A stretch of DNA of 64,000 bases from Mucor racemosus (Eukaryota; Mucoromycota; Mucoromycetes; Mucorales; Mucoraceae): the NCBI GenBank assembly GCA_027405735.1, contig JAPEHQ010000006.1, positions 1,798,001-1,862,000 on the forward strand, given 5' to 3'. The position numbers and the translations under genes were made by a program. The number at the start of each line of letters is the position of its first letter. Within the stretch, counting starts at the first letter, position 1. Shown here piece by piece: positions 1 through 11,148 of the stretch. Below the pieces are notes generated by a model. It searched no databases and was not told the DNA's origin. It worked only from the letters and a program-made list of their open reading frames with translations.

Positions 1-242
1 GGGCACAGCAAAAGAAACTGCACACGAGCACAATGCTAAGCCTGTATTTTCAGAATTATAGATTCTGTCCATGTGCATGACATTAATCCCATGTGTGCAT
101 AATAGTAGAATTACCCATAAGCATATCATTATTATCCCTATTTGTGCATAATAAGAAATTTGACCATGAGCATTATGAGCTGATTATATGGGCACAAATT
201 GGTTTGTACATGAGCATCGTGCCGTTCTCAAAATTCTATTGC

Positions 243-703
243 TGTAAAATAGACAGAGATATTCACGGAAAAAAGTATATAAAACACTAGGAATTTGACT
301 TGATAACATTAGGGTTTTATTATCAAGTTAAATTCTACTTGAGGACTTTTGTAGTAAATAAATGTCCTCTTTATATAGTTTTTATCAGAGAGATTAGGTA
401 GGCATTCCTAGGCCCACACATAGCCAATAACACCTCTTGTCAGATATAAATCTTGATAGTAACCAATCGGTGTATTCATAGAGTTCATGGGTCCTTGATC
501 ATAATGGTGTGATTAAATCCACATTATGTTGATTGGTCTTTAACTATAAGTTGCTAGGATAGAAGCTTGATAGAAAATTTATATTAGTATAAATCAGCAT
601 ATATCATTTAGTAGTATAATGTCTATTCATGCCAGCTGTACTTTAATTGAGAATCAGATGAAATGGAGATCAATATAGTGGATAAATGTGTACATATTCC
701 ACA
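243..703 (-). mobile_element. Solo LTR with 5-bp target duplication ATTGC
   Basis: A 461-bp unit that begins TGTAAAATAG and ends TATTCCACA, flanked directly by ATTGC at 238-242 and ATTGC at 704-708. Read on the opposite strand it matches 4063-4527 over its whole length. The paralogous copy near 36470-36510 lacks the unit and has one ATTAC (36486-36490) at the corresponding place. TG...CA ends plus a 5-bp duplication are the hallmark of an LTR retrotransposon, and the missing interior means a solo LTR. The strand is given only relative to the second copy. Confidence 0.85.
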
Positions 704-2865
704 ATTGCATTTTTTATTGGAATGTGTTTTTAAATTGCATTTGCTTTTATTAATTGATAATATAGATTAATAGAAAATACACTTCAATAGGTTGTTGATG
801 TAGTAAAGCAATACATGCAAGAGCCAATATATTTAGGATTATCATCATTTGCAAATATCTTTATAGCTGTAATATTTGCAGCAACAATGGTTTTTGCTCG
901 AGCATAAACTTAAATAGCACTTACTGCTTAGATTTATACCGCAAGACAAATCTAAGGTTATAAATGTTACTTTATCACTCATAAAATTAAACAAATTAAC
1001 CTTCTTCTTTAATCTTACTATTTTAGTTTACGATTGTCAGCTGTAAAAAGATTTGTTTTCAAGTACAGTATATATACAATCAAAACAATAGTAATTAGGC
1101 AAGACATTATATTGTTTCTTTTTTTGTGTTACTATATCATTTGAAATTTTATCACTTTCCTGGAACATTGCGTGAGTTTGTAGCCAGTTCTAGATTTTTA
1201 TTGAATAGATATATATAGATATCATTGCCTTCGATTTGATATGGTAATCAAGAAATACGTCCAAAAATACAGTAGTAAATAATGATATTTGATCTTAGAA
1301 TGCTGTTAAATGCTAAATAAAAGTATCAGTCTCTAGTATAACGACTGCTACCTATACTAAAACCATTAGTCCCTTATGCTAGCATGCGTATTCAGATAAA
1401 AGAAAAGAATACCAGCTTGATAGTCTGATATGTCTTATCAAACGGTGGTGAATAATATCCTTGGAATATGAAAACAAAAAAAGAGAAACAACGCACGTAG
1501 AATAGGGGTTTCAAGGCTTTACATTATTTAGCGCAATTAAAACACTTCTAACTTGCACATTTCAGCCAATGTAAAAGCAGCATTACAGCGCAACAACCCA
1601 TAAACCAAACAAAATAGGCAATATCTGTTACTATAATAGAAACATATAATTCTCTACTAGCAAAACTGGCTGTCATGTCATACATTAATTAAAACATTAC
1701 AAAAGAAATCCCGTAGAGCGATGCCGTAATTAAGTATAGAAAAATTAAATGGCTAAGTCTCTTATACTACTATGGTATATATCTAAGTTTTAAATAAAAA
1801 GCGGTTTTTTTTAAGCTTTTCTTTTATTTAACCACGTACGGTCTGAAAATTCAGACTTTGTCGCGGACATTTTCGGGACTCATTTTATCCTTACCAACAC
1901 TCATGATTTTCGTCAAAAAAAAGAAAAATCAAATTTTAATACCAAAATCAACGTTTAAATATACTACATTATGAGAGAAAATTGTAGCTATAGATAATAC
2001 ACATTTTATGAAAGCTTAACATTAAATGTTAAGTAATAAAAATTAGCATTTTTGGCCAAAAAACGATTTTTTGATTGAAGGATTTTCATGTAATATTTTG
2101 CAATAAAAATGTTTATTATTTTTTATTGAGCAAATAGAGCGCTAAATTCTGCATATGTGTATACTTTTTGTTTTTATAATTGGTAGTATAATTAACTCTA
2201 GATTTGCAAAATCAGAAAAAAAAAATTTAAAAATGTCAAAATTGATGATCTGGACAAAAATAATTTTCTAAATTGATATTCCGCTTATAAGCCTTGTAAG
2301 TCTTAAAAATAAGAGATTTTATTATACTTAGGAACTTTTTTCAAGAATTTACGATGCTGTATCCACCTGATTCAAGCTTTTTACCGTAAATCTTTATACA
2401 TGTTAATATGGTGTTGTCGTAGTTTATTTGATGATAATATAGCCTTTATAATTATTGCGCTAGAGGTGATTTACATTAAGTTTTGGTCTTATCTCTCCAA
2501 TACCATAAACATAAATATAAACATGATAGCCATCACTAGAGCCTATTGGCGCTTTCTTACCCTCTTTGTTTCAAGCCAATTGATTCAATGCTTTATTACT
2601 AGAATTAACTTAAGGACTTACAAATGGTTCCTCGGTATTTACATTCAAAGCTTATAAATTAAATTGGCTTGTTCCATCTAAGTTGTATCAAACGTATCAT
2701 CAGCCCGCCTTATGATAAATGTCAATCTAAAATAAGAAATATCCCACCGTCATTGTTATAAGTTATGAAAAGCTTGATTTTTAATAATACAGCAATAATA
2801 TAAAAAACAAGATGACACTAATAGCATATGGTGAGTATTCAAAATCTAAGTGAATTTGATGAAGT

Positions 2866-3039
2866 ATGCTTTCAACCCCTTTTAAAAATCCTGAAGTAAA
2901 CACAAAGCCTTGGTCCTGTAATTTCTATCCATCAAAACGTTGCGATTTCCATTACACAATAAATGCAACACTTTTTATCAATCTTGACCTCGATGTTGTG
3001 CATTGGGTGGCAGTTTTTTATCAGTTGTGTTTTCTCTGA
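2866..3039 (+). other. Conserved short ORF inside the palindrome family (older copy)
   Basis: An open frame of 57 codons plus stop, from ATG at 2866 to TGA at 3037-3039. It contains the run NPE..., WSCNFYPSKRCDFH and LFINLDLDV. The younger palindrome carries the same frame in both arms (34501-34683 on minus, 38291-38473 on plus), with WSCSFYPSKYCDFH and LFIYLDLDV. Nucleotide changes between the copies leave the frame open. The family is not recognised. It may be an exon remnant captured by the element, or a chance survivor. Confidence 0.35.
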
Positions 3040-4062
3040 TTATTCATTAATATTCAGTCATATTGAACGATGATTTGTAGCATTGCCAAAAAAAAAAAGA
3101 ATAAATATTTCAAGAGTTTTCTGCATATCAAATTATGCGATTTGGTAGCAGTAATTGCTGCACTTAACTATGCTTTTTGAACCTATTATTAATGTTAATC
3201 AGAATAATTAGTACTTTCATTCAAAAGTAAGCTTTTCTTTATACATTTATATTCACCCATTTAATAAATGACATTGCATTTATTATCTATTATATCAATC
3301 AATCAATTTTACCTTGATTCATTACATTTAACAATTAAATGCCTAAATTGCAACACTTGAGCCAACAGGTATCGCCCGAAAAAAAATCTCGTACACAGGT
3401 CGATGAAGCATCACAATTTGGATTATTTTTTTGTGTTTATAGATCTGAGCTCTCTCTCTCTCCTCTCACATTCATAGATCTCTGCATAAACCATATCTCT
3501 GTCTGTTCAATTTAACTAATATACATTGTACGCCAACATCGTACTTGATAAAACGCTTTACTTTATTGCAAGTCAACACAACTAATTCGATGCTAGTTTT
3601 GCATCAGCGGTTGAATCAGATAAATTTGAGATTATACGATCCCTGTTAATAGTTTTGCATACCATCATGAGCTAATAATGCACCGTTATTATAGATACAC
3701 TAATCAAGGATGGTGAGTTAACTCTATTGGTGGACGAACGAGTCAATTAGCAGTATAAACAAAATGATGTTAAAATAAAATATAGCGATTGAATGAACAA
3801 GAGACAATAAACCATATAAATTAGCATAATTGAATTATTTCAAGCGTTGTAAACTGAATATGCCTTTACTTTTGACCTATTATAAAAATTGATTCATTAG
3901 TAAACTCAATTAACAAGCTAATAAGTAATGCTTACGGTGTATCTTTGATAATCGGTAGCTGTATACAAGACAATATCTTGTTTTACTCTTCTTGGCAGTT
4001 GGTCATTAAACAGAAATAAATAGTTTTAAAAATCAAGTAGTTTAACAAGAGTTTATTCATTC

Positions 4063-4527
4063 TGTGGAATATGTACACATTTATCCACTATATTAATCTC
4101 CATTTCATCTGATTCTCAATTAAAGTACAGCTGGCATGAATAGACATTACACTGTTAAATGATATATGCTGATTCATACTAATATAAATTTTCTACCAAG
4201 CTTCTATCCTAGCACCTTATAGTTAAAGACCAATCAACATAATGTGGGTCTAATCACACCATTATGATCAAGGACCCATGAACTCTATGAATACACCGAT
4301 TGGTTACTATCAAGATTTATGTCTGACAAGGGGTGTTATTGGCTATGTATGGACCTAGGAATGCCTACCTAATCTCTCTGATAAAAACTATATGAAGAGG
4401 ACATTTATTTATTACAAAAGTCCTCCACAAGTAGAATTTAACTTGATAATAAAACCCTAATGTTATCTAGTCGAATTCCTATTGTTTTTTTATACTTTTT
4501 TCCGTGAATATCTCTATCTGTTCCACA
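4063..4527 (+). mobile_element. Second solo LTR, opposite orientation
   Basis: A 465-bp unit that begins TGTGGAATATG and ends CTGTTCCACA, matching the reverse complement of 243-703 throughout. Its flanks CATTC (4058-4062) and CATGC (4528-4532) agree at four of five positions, which fits a target duplication with one later mutation. No internal retrotransposon sequence lies between the two LTRs, and they face opposite ways. They are therefore two separate solo LTRs rather than the ends of one element. Confidence 0.8.
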
Positions 4528-4544
4528 CATGCATTCATTCAAAT

Positions 4545-4825
4545 TAGCGTTCGCAAAATGACCGAGCCCAAGCGAACGCAAGCAATTTCAGCAAGCATTT
4601 GCCGAGTCTAAAATATTTAAAAGTTACTCAAGCAAGCCCATGCCTAAGCAACAACGGCTCGTGGAGCAGTTTTATATCGAGCATTCTCAATTTTGAAAGC
4701 AAGCAAGGAAGCATAAACCAAGCATAAATCAAGCATTACCTAATTTTTCAAAAAGTCAATCAAGTCGAGCACGAGCATATAAGAAAGCAAACAAATCCGA
4801 GTGCAAGCACAAGCATGGTGCCATA
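4545..4825. repeat. AAGC-rich degenerate tetranucleotide island
   Basis: The words CAAGC, AAGCAAGC and GAGCA recur at irregular spacing here and again at about 6190-6420, where the far end appears in complementary form (GCTCGCTCGCTTGCTTATGC). The two islands bracket about 1.4 kb and could be subterminal regions of one element of roughly 1.9 kb. No clean terminal inverted repeat or target duplication was found, so only the low-complexity character is certain. Confidence 0.5.
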
Positions 4826-5209
4826 TATTTTCAGTCTAATACTGGCTCAAAATGTGATGCATTTTGACATTTTTAAAGTTAAAATTGCGTAAATTGAGTA
4901 AATTTTGCTGTGTTACATGCTTGCTTATTTGATTTGAAGGCAAGCAACAAGCTGTTATGTCAATACTTATCATAGGTCTCACATCCAAGATCTGAGTCTA
5001 TAATAAATGTTAGAGTAAATCAATGCAGATCACTGATTTACATCATATTCTTAGATAGTAAAACCCTAGTAATAGTTATAATTACTGTTTGTAAATGTCG
5101 TATATTTTCAGGATTAATAAATAATACTTAAAAAAGAATACGATTAAAAGAGAATGAGTAATGAATCAGTTCTTCAACTGTATAATAAAAACAAGATATC
5201 ATTTATTTA

Positions 5210-5704
5210 CAGTCGTGATTCGATTTAGTGGAATCGTTGGGAGGGAGAAAAGTGTCCACTAAATCGAATTTTCCACTAAATCGAATAAATCATTTTCCGT
5301 AATATTGGATCAAAAAATGAGAATAAAAAGGCGTTACTAGTTTATAGTATTAAATAATATTGTTAATAAAGGCTTTTCATATTCGAGCAACTGAATTAAA
5401 CAGTGGATAATAAGAAATTTATTAAAAAACTGAGGTAAATTAGGCACGTGATTTGGTTATTCTCCATATTTCTTCTAATTTCATGGCTACCAGATCAAGC
5501 TATTACCGGCTAAATACAGTTTTATCCAATAGTATTTATATTTTACGAATATAGTGGACTGGTAGAAACGAAATTGTCCACTATCCACTGAATCGATTCA
5601 GTGGATTTAGGCAGTAAAATCATGAAAAAAAAACGGGAGATTTCAAACTGTCCATTAAGTCGAAAATCCATTATTCATGAGTCCACTAAATCGAATCACG
5701 ACTG
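5210..5704. mobile_element. TA-flanked MITE (Tc1/mariner-pogo type)
   Basis: A 495-bp unit with perfect 23-bp terminal inverted repeats (CAGTCGTGATTCGATTTAGT plus GGA), flanked by TA at 5208-5209 and 5705-5706. The motif CCACTAAATCGA or its complement recurs several times inside, mostly near the ends. The paralogous sequence at about 38936-39215 (reverse orientation) lacks the whole unit and keeps a single TA at 39103-39104, so the insertion and its TA duplication can be read directly. No transposase ORF is present; it is non-autonomous. Confidence 0.9.
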
Positions 5705-6189
5705 TAGATGTAAAAGTATGGCCTTTTATATTGATTTGATATTGAGATCCTGAGATGTAATTTAAGGCACTATTAAACCATTAGATCTGTTTGATGGCAA
5801 TATATGGATTAAAATAGATCAATCATAATTCGACCGTTCTTGCAGAGCTTGTGAGTTGTCTTGTTTCAATGCTGCGCTAAATATGCTTGGATGCTAATTT
5901 GATAGCTACTTGATTAATTAACCGCTGGGATAAAATAATTTGGTGTCATAATTGAGGTCCAAGCGTTCTTGGTAATTACTGGATTAAACATGGTATGCTA
6001 GGAGTTTCTTATATCGGATATCAAGACTTGCACTTCAATGCATGTCGTAGTCAGTAGATTGTAAGATGTATTGATACTGTAGAAGGTGGTGACGTATGAT
6101 GCTAGATGAAATACAACAGTAAACACACCCAAATAATGTATTGTTAATAAAAGTGTAATATTCTGGCAAGATTATTTCTCAAGACTCTT

Positions 6190-6420
6190 TTGACATTTCA
6201 CAAGCAAGCAAGTTTACACGCAAGCAGGCCTATTTCAATTTGAAGCAATTCGAGCAAGCATACAAGCAAGTTTTCAATGTTTTCGTCGAGCGCCAAACAG
6301 GAAATGGCTAAAAAAATTTAATCAAGCAAGCTAAAGCAAGTAATAACCTGAAAAAGCACAGTTCAAGCGATCCTGAGCACAGGGCTCGCTCGCTTGCTTA
6401 TGCTCGCACACCTCGATTGC
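6190..6420. repeat. Second AAGC-rich island
   Basis: The same composition as 4545-4825: ACAAGCAAGCAAG, GCAAGCAGG, CAAGCATACAAGCAAG, then the complementary GCTCGCTCGCTTGCTTATGC at the right edge. It is adjacent to the decayed repeat ORF at 6465-6743. Confidence 0.45.
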
Positions 6421-6464
6421 GATCACTACTTCAGACCAAAAAAGCATTGATTGATTACTTACTA

Positions 6465-6743
6465 TTATTTACAGCAACTAAGATCAGTAAGATCACTAGT
6501 TCTCGCCGAATACGGATCGAAATGAGCTCCTGTTGCAATTATAGGGACGCCTAATGTTAGTCTACATAATGACAAAAGTTCCAGCTCCTTTAAGTTGCTG
6601 TAAAAATGGGAAAATGAAAACTCGCACTTTTTGAAACAGTTTCGTGTGGGTTGTTTCAAATATTCTTTGAAAATTTTTATAAAATCAATTAATGGTTCAA
6701 AATTGACTTTTGAAGTTGCATTCAATACGTAGTGAATATACAA
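6465..6743 (-). pseudogene. Decayed repeat-encoded ORF with TG-x-H-x-DPY motif
   Basis: A minus-strand frame whose last third reads LGVPIIATGAHFDPYSARTS then DLTDL. Two nearly identical copies at about 43815-43955 and 46905-47045 (minus) read LKVPATTTGGHLDPYPSRAS then ELTDL, with stops a few residues later. In those copies the upstream frame is broken by a TGA. The shared residues across diverged copies suggest the 3' end of a former coding element. The protein family is not recognised. Confidence 0.35.
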
Positions 6744-6744
6744 A

Positions 6745-6905
6745 TGGCATGTCTTAATTTTATTAGCTAAAGGCTGTTTTTGAAGGATTAACGCACACGT
6801 TTTAAAAAAAAACTCTCTTCCTCTGCTTAAAAAAAAAAATGAAGAAGCAGGAACAATACTCGGAATTAATGAATATAGAACATTGAACTAATTGGGCTGA
6901 AAAAA
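6745..6905 (+). repeat. Dispersed ~160-bp repeat, copy 1
   Basis: Matches 18640-18800 in the same orientation. Shared words include GCTGTTTTTGAAGGATTAA, CAGGAACAAT and AATTAATGAATAT. In both places it adjoins other repeats (the decayed ORF here, the 1.15-kb repeat there), so it may be a fragment of a larger element. Nothing coding is visible. Confidence 0.55.
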
Positions 6906-7493
6906 ACTTCAAAATATCTACAACGGATGTAACAGTAATATCTAGATTTATAATTTTATTATCCCATTAATCTCCTGGTTAAATTGTAGTTATCAAACGC
7001 CCAATTCTTTCAAATGTAGTTTATAGCTTAGCTGATTATTTCAAATTAGAAAAGGCGCTAAATTATTAGCCAAATTCAACATATATAGGCAATGACAACT
7101 ACCAAAATTAATAAGTAAACGCCTTATTTATGTGTTACCAAATTTGTAGTGCAAAGTATTCGGCATCCATTTCTTTGAAATCCGTGAGACATTCATTACT
7201 GATTTATTTCTCATATGAATTTGAGTGAATATACATTATTTCAAGCATATACATAATTGACTATATAGGCGTCAAACGAATACAATCAACCAATAAAATT
7301 ACCGAGAAAAAAAAAGGATTTAATATAATCTGAGTAGTTGTACAGAGTGGGAGAGACGAATGGATAAACAATAGGAAAAAAGAAACTATAAGAATATATA
7401 ACGAGTATAACGAATATAATGAAGCGGGAAGGAGTAAGAGAAATGCGCGTTTTTAACCAGAGCTCGAGATGGATATATTATGATGAAAAGGGT

Positions 7494-9000
7494 CTAATTT
7501 TTCTTTGCAAGTGGATGGTCTGACGGAGTAAGCAGTTCGAAACTGCATAATAATTCCTCACTGACACTCATGATAGCACCAAAGTTATCAAATTCACCAC
7601 AATAATTAGGAGCACTGAATACTGTTACCAGCGTACGTTCGTTGAAGAACTGATAACCATCCTCAACAACCATATGAGCTCTACAAACAAGATCCAAATC
7701 AAATTTGGACAAGAATTCATTGATAACCTTTTTACCAAAACAATAAGAAACACCGCGCTCATTATCTTCCCAATCTACTGGGATATCAGCAGGATCTGCC
7801 CAAAGTAAATCGTTGAGTAATCCATAATCAGGTACATCTGTAGGTCGTTGAATGTTGCGAATATCGTCCATGCTATGCAATGAAGGGCTGAGACCACCAT
7901 GAACACAAAAGATTTTTCCAGCCACTAAACCAGCAATAGGTAAAGTATTAAATACATCCACAAAAGATCTCCACATTTTTGGACTGAGACGACGTTTACA
8001 TTCGTCATAGAAACCGTACACTATAAAAAGAAAATTAGATGCAAGCTCGACATATACTAATTGGATATTTACCTTTTGTAACATTTGCTGATTCATGATT
8101 ACCTCTTAAAATGAAAAAGTTTTCAGGATATTTGATCTTGTAACACAATAACAAAAGAAAGTTTTCTAAACTTTGTTTTCCACGATCAACATAATCGCCT
8201 AAAAACAAATAGTTTGAAGTAGGTGGGAAGCCACCCATTTCGAATAATCGAATTAAATCTGAATATTGGCCATGTGTATCACCTACAATTTTGACAGGTG
8301 CCGATAATTCAAGTAAAGATGGTTGGCTTAAGAAGATATCCATTGCAGCACGACAAATTGCATTCACTTCAGAATTCTTCAAGCATAATTGCTTCGGTAC
8401 TTTAGAAGCATAGCCAGCGTCTAAAAGTCGTCGAATGTAGTCATCAATTTGAGTGATACCCTGCATATTCATACTAGAGACTGAATTTACTGTCAATTGG
8501 TTCATACTAGATACGGTAAGTTGATTATTATCTACATTGTCAATGTCCAATGTTTGCCCCGAAGCTCTTTTGGGAGGCCAAAAATCGGATTGGGCTAATA
8601 ATTTATGCTGTTGTGGATGTTCTACTTTGCCCATAAATGCATCACCTGCTTGCACTGTGTCTTGCTCACTGTTATTGTTATCATCTGCAGTATTTCCAAC
8701 TGGATAATCGGGATTAAGAGCTGAAAGAGCCGAATTGTTCTGTTGATTGTTTCTGCGGTGTTGAGAAGATGTAATCAGGATTGAATTAATTGACTGAGCT
8801 GTATTTACACTATTTTCATTATCTGCGCTTGGCACTTCTAGCCGAGGTGTTTGAGATTGTGGAGCTGCTGCTGCTGCTGCTGGAGGTGGAGATGTCTTTG
8901 AAGCAATATTTGACCTTTGTTGTGGTTGCGAGGGTTTTTTACTGGTAGATAATCTTTTCTCTTTTTGCTTATTCTTCTTTTTTGAGATGGAATTTCCCAT
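7494..9000 (-). CDS. PPZ1: Ppz-type serine/threonine protein phosphatase
   Basis: Two exons, 9000-8073 and 8020-7494, joined across a 52-nt intron with a K|V junction; 484 aa. The protein starts MGNSISKKK, a typical N-myristoylation signal. About 190 residues of low-complexity Ser/Gln/Asn/Ala sequence follow, then a PP1-like catalytic domain (about residues 220-475). The metallophosphatase motifs are visible: GDTHGQ, GDYVDRG, GNHE, and in exon 2 [10 protein letters not shown] and [11 protein letters not shown]. The myristoylation signal, long N-terminal tail and PP1-like core together are the signature of fungal Ppz1/Ppz2 rather than Glc7. The family regulates cation homeostasis and is inhibited by Hal3-type subunits (known from yeast). 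An in-frame start farther upstream exists but would bury the myristoylation site, so the ATG at 9000 is preferred. Confidence 0.92.
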
Positions 9001-10152
9001 TTTGTTTTTCTCAAGTAAAGAAGAGAAAAGAAAAAGATGAAAATAAAAAGGTTTTAGAAAAAAAAAAAAAGTTTTGTCATAGCCAAAATGATAAATAAAA
9101 CGGAGTTTCCTTATAGCACTAACAGACCATTTCAATCTTCAAAGATAGAACGTTCAATTCTTCTCTGTTTTCTCAAATTCTATTTTGTATAACTGCAAAA
9201 AAAAAAAAAAAAAATAAAAATTCACATATAATGCGTATGTGTTTTTTGAGCTAGAAAGTGCACTGTTTTTTTATTTCCAATCATTAAAATTCATTCTAAA
9301 ATTTCTTTAATTTCTCATGTTGCATTATTATTGAAAAATGAGTGCTTTTTTTCCATGAAAGTAAGGAATTTAGCGAAGTTTTCTCGGTTAAATTTTAATC
9401 GGTAATGATCGGTAATTTTTCCTTTGAGTAACCAAAAGAAAAACGAGTAGTTTATTCATATCTTAGTATATATACACATCTGGCCAAATGATATCGAAAG
9501 AAAATAATCAAAGGGGTAATTGATTGATGGTGTAACAAATCAGGAATAAAACCGCATTACTACCCATTTTCCTCTTTATCTCTCTCTCTCTCTTCTTTCT
9601 TCACTTATGATTGATAACGAGAATCTTGCTTGATAACCCATCTCACTTGGTTTTCAATCACTCCAGTATGTCAGAATCCTGCGAATCAAATGCTTTGAAT
9701 CTCTAAGATAGAGTATTTACTTGCGGCTGTAGCCTTATTTTCCTTGGCAAAATAACGCAAATGAAAGCTAAAGATCTGGCGCATATCTCCAAATCTCCAA
9801 ATCCTTGGATACCTTTTTGAAACATGTTTCGATCAATGGAGTGTAGAAAATATAATTGGACATTACCATCAACGAGACATTTGCTGCATTTCAAAGCACT
9901 AGCCCTCCTTTAAAATTAAAAATTCTGTTGTATTGGCCTAAAAGACATTTTCGAAAGTCAATTACCTCAATATTAAAGGCTTTCATTGAATTAAAAAACT
10001 TTTTGAGGTGAGTAATGAGTTTATTTGAGAATATATAAAGTATTAAATAACAATAATTTATGTATGAATGATTATTTGTTTCAATAAAAAAAAATGGATG
10101 TACACATTTCACTTGCAGGTAAACCCCTTGAAAAGGTTATTTTCATTTCCAT
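9001..10152. other. Intergenic: 5' flank of Ppz gene and 3' flank of Zds gene
   Basis: It holds an A-run at about 9190-9213 and a CT-rich tract at 9570-9602. Two short minus-strand frames (9703-9894, 9891-10112) were considered and not accepted. No recognisable gene. Confidence 0.5.
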
Positions 10153-11148
10153 TTAACGTTTGAAAGCAACAACATGCGATGATGCAGATCCTGCAGGTAT
10201 TTGTGAATACAATAATGTTTGTCGTCTATCAACCATATTTGTATACCAAACCAACATGTTGGAAATAGAAACGTGATGCAAAAGTGGTCTTCGAGGATTA
10301 TGAAGTTTCATCCATGATATTTCATAAATTACTCGTTCAATAGGGATAGGATATCGTTTAGGCAAGGCTCCTGGTATCATTTTTTGTTCTTTTGGCTTGG
10401 CTGTTTGCTTCTTTTTAGACGAAAAAAAGTTTGATATATTGACAGTTTTATTTGTCAAAGGTACAGGCAAAGGATCAATTGTTTTGTAAATGGGTGGTTT
10501 TGATGGGGTCGATGATGGTGATGATTTTGGTTGTTTATGGAATAATCCACTCAACCAATTTGATTTCTTTATTGGTGTCGTTGGCTGAGAAACAGTTGAC
10601 TTATTTACAGATATTAATGGTTTTTTAGGTGGTGTTGAAAGCGCTTTGCCTATATAAATAGGAAATATGAATTGCTATGCACTTTTTTAATACAGATATC
10701 AGCTTTACCTTTTACTGCTGTATTTACGACAAGTTGATAAAAGTCTTCTTCATCTTCTTCATCTTCACTGTTGCTACTTTCGTCTGATGAATAGGCAAAT
10801 GATACATTTGACAAGAGCGATCTTCTCTTTCGAGGAGCTACTTTTGTATTGATTAAATTGACAAAATCCTTATCTCCACTGTGAGATTCTGTCCAGTGTT
10901 CAAAATCACTTGGAACTATTGGGGTTGTTTTCTTTTTATTATCGGGTATCCTACCATAAGCATTATTGTTGATAACCATAGATAATCTTGTTTATTACAA
11001 AAAAGTACCTTGCTATAGCAGCAGTTTTTGTGTGAGCAATGTCCATTTCGGAGGAGTCAGCCGAAATAATTTCATTTTTATTTAAAGCATTGATTTCTTC
11101 TGTTGATTTTATTTGGATCGTATATGAACTTGAAAGCCCTTTTGTCAT
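10153..11148 (-). CDS. Zds-type protein with Zds C-terminal domain
   Basis: Three exons: 11148-11009, 10950-10709 and 10649-10153, with introns of 58 and 59 nt; 292 aa. The C-terminal part reads YPIPIERVIYEISWMKLHNP then RRPLLHHVSISNMLVWY, matching the short conserved domain at the end of yeast Zds1/Zds2 (family knowledge: binds PP2A-Cdc55 and acts in mitotic entry and polarity). Upstream is an acidic Ser/Glu/Asp stretch (about residues 95-115), a basic RKRRS patch and Pro/Ser/Thr-rich linkers. Yeast Zds proteins are much longer (over 900 aa). The frame stays open a little upstream of the chosen ATG, and a 5' exon may be missing from the model. The domain assignment is fairly confident, the start is not. 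Confidence 0.72.

Larger units (their letters stand above)
1..3456. mobile_element. Older half copy of the large palindromic element
   Basis: This stretch aligns along its whole length with 36225-38910 (spacer plus right arm of the 34-39 kb palindrome), but with many substitutions and small indels. It starts with the same GGGCACA-CAAAAGAAACTGC-type words and ends at the same GAGCTCTCTC terminus. It is interrupted by a solo LTR at 243-703 that is absent from the other copy. The matching opposite arm, if present, lies left of the window. No transposase is visible. The only ORF that survives in both copies is at 2866-3039. It is probably the right half of an older insertion of a non-autonomous foldback-like element; the family assignment is inference. 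Confidence 0.75.

Noticed and set aside
703..4063. One LTR retrotransposon spanning both LTRs
   Set aside because: The LTRs are in opposite orientation, each has its own flanking duplication, and the interior matches the palindrome family instead of gag-pol.
9703..10112. Two minus-strand frames (LKCSKCLVDGNVQLYF... and a second upstream), with a possible 42-nt intron near 9700
   Set aside because: The frames do not join with good splice sites, lack ATG starts where needed, and match no recognised family; a gene fragment remains possible.
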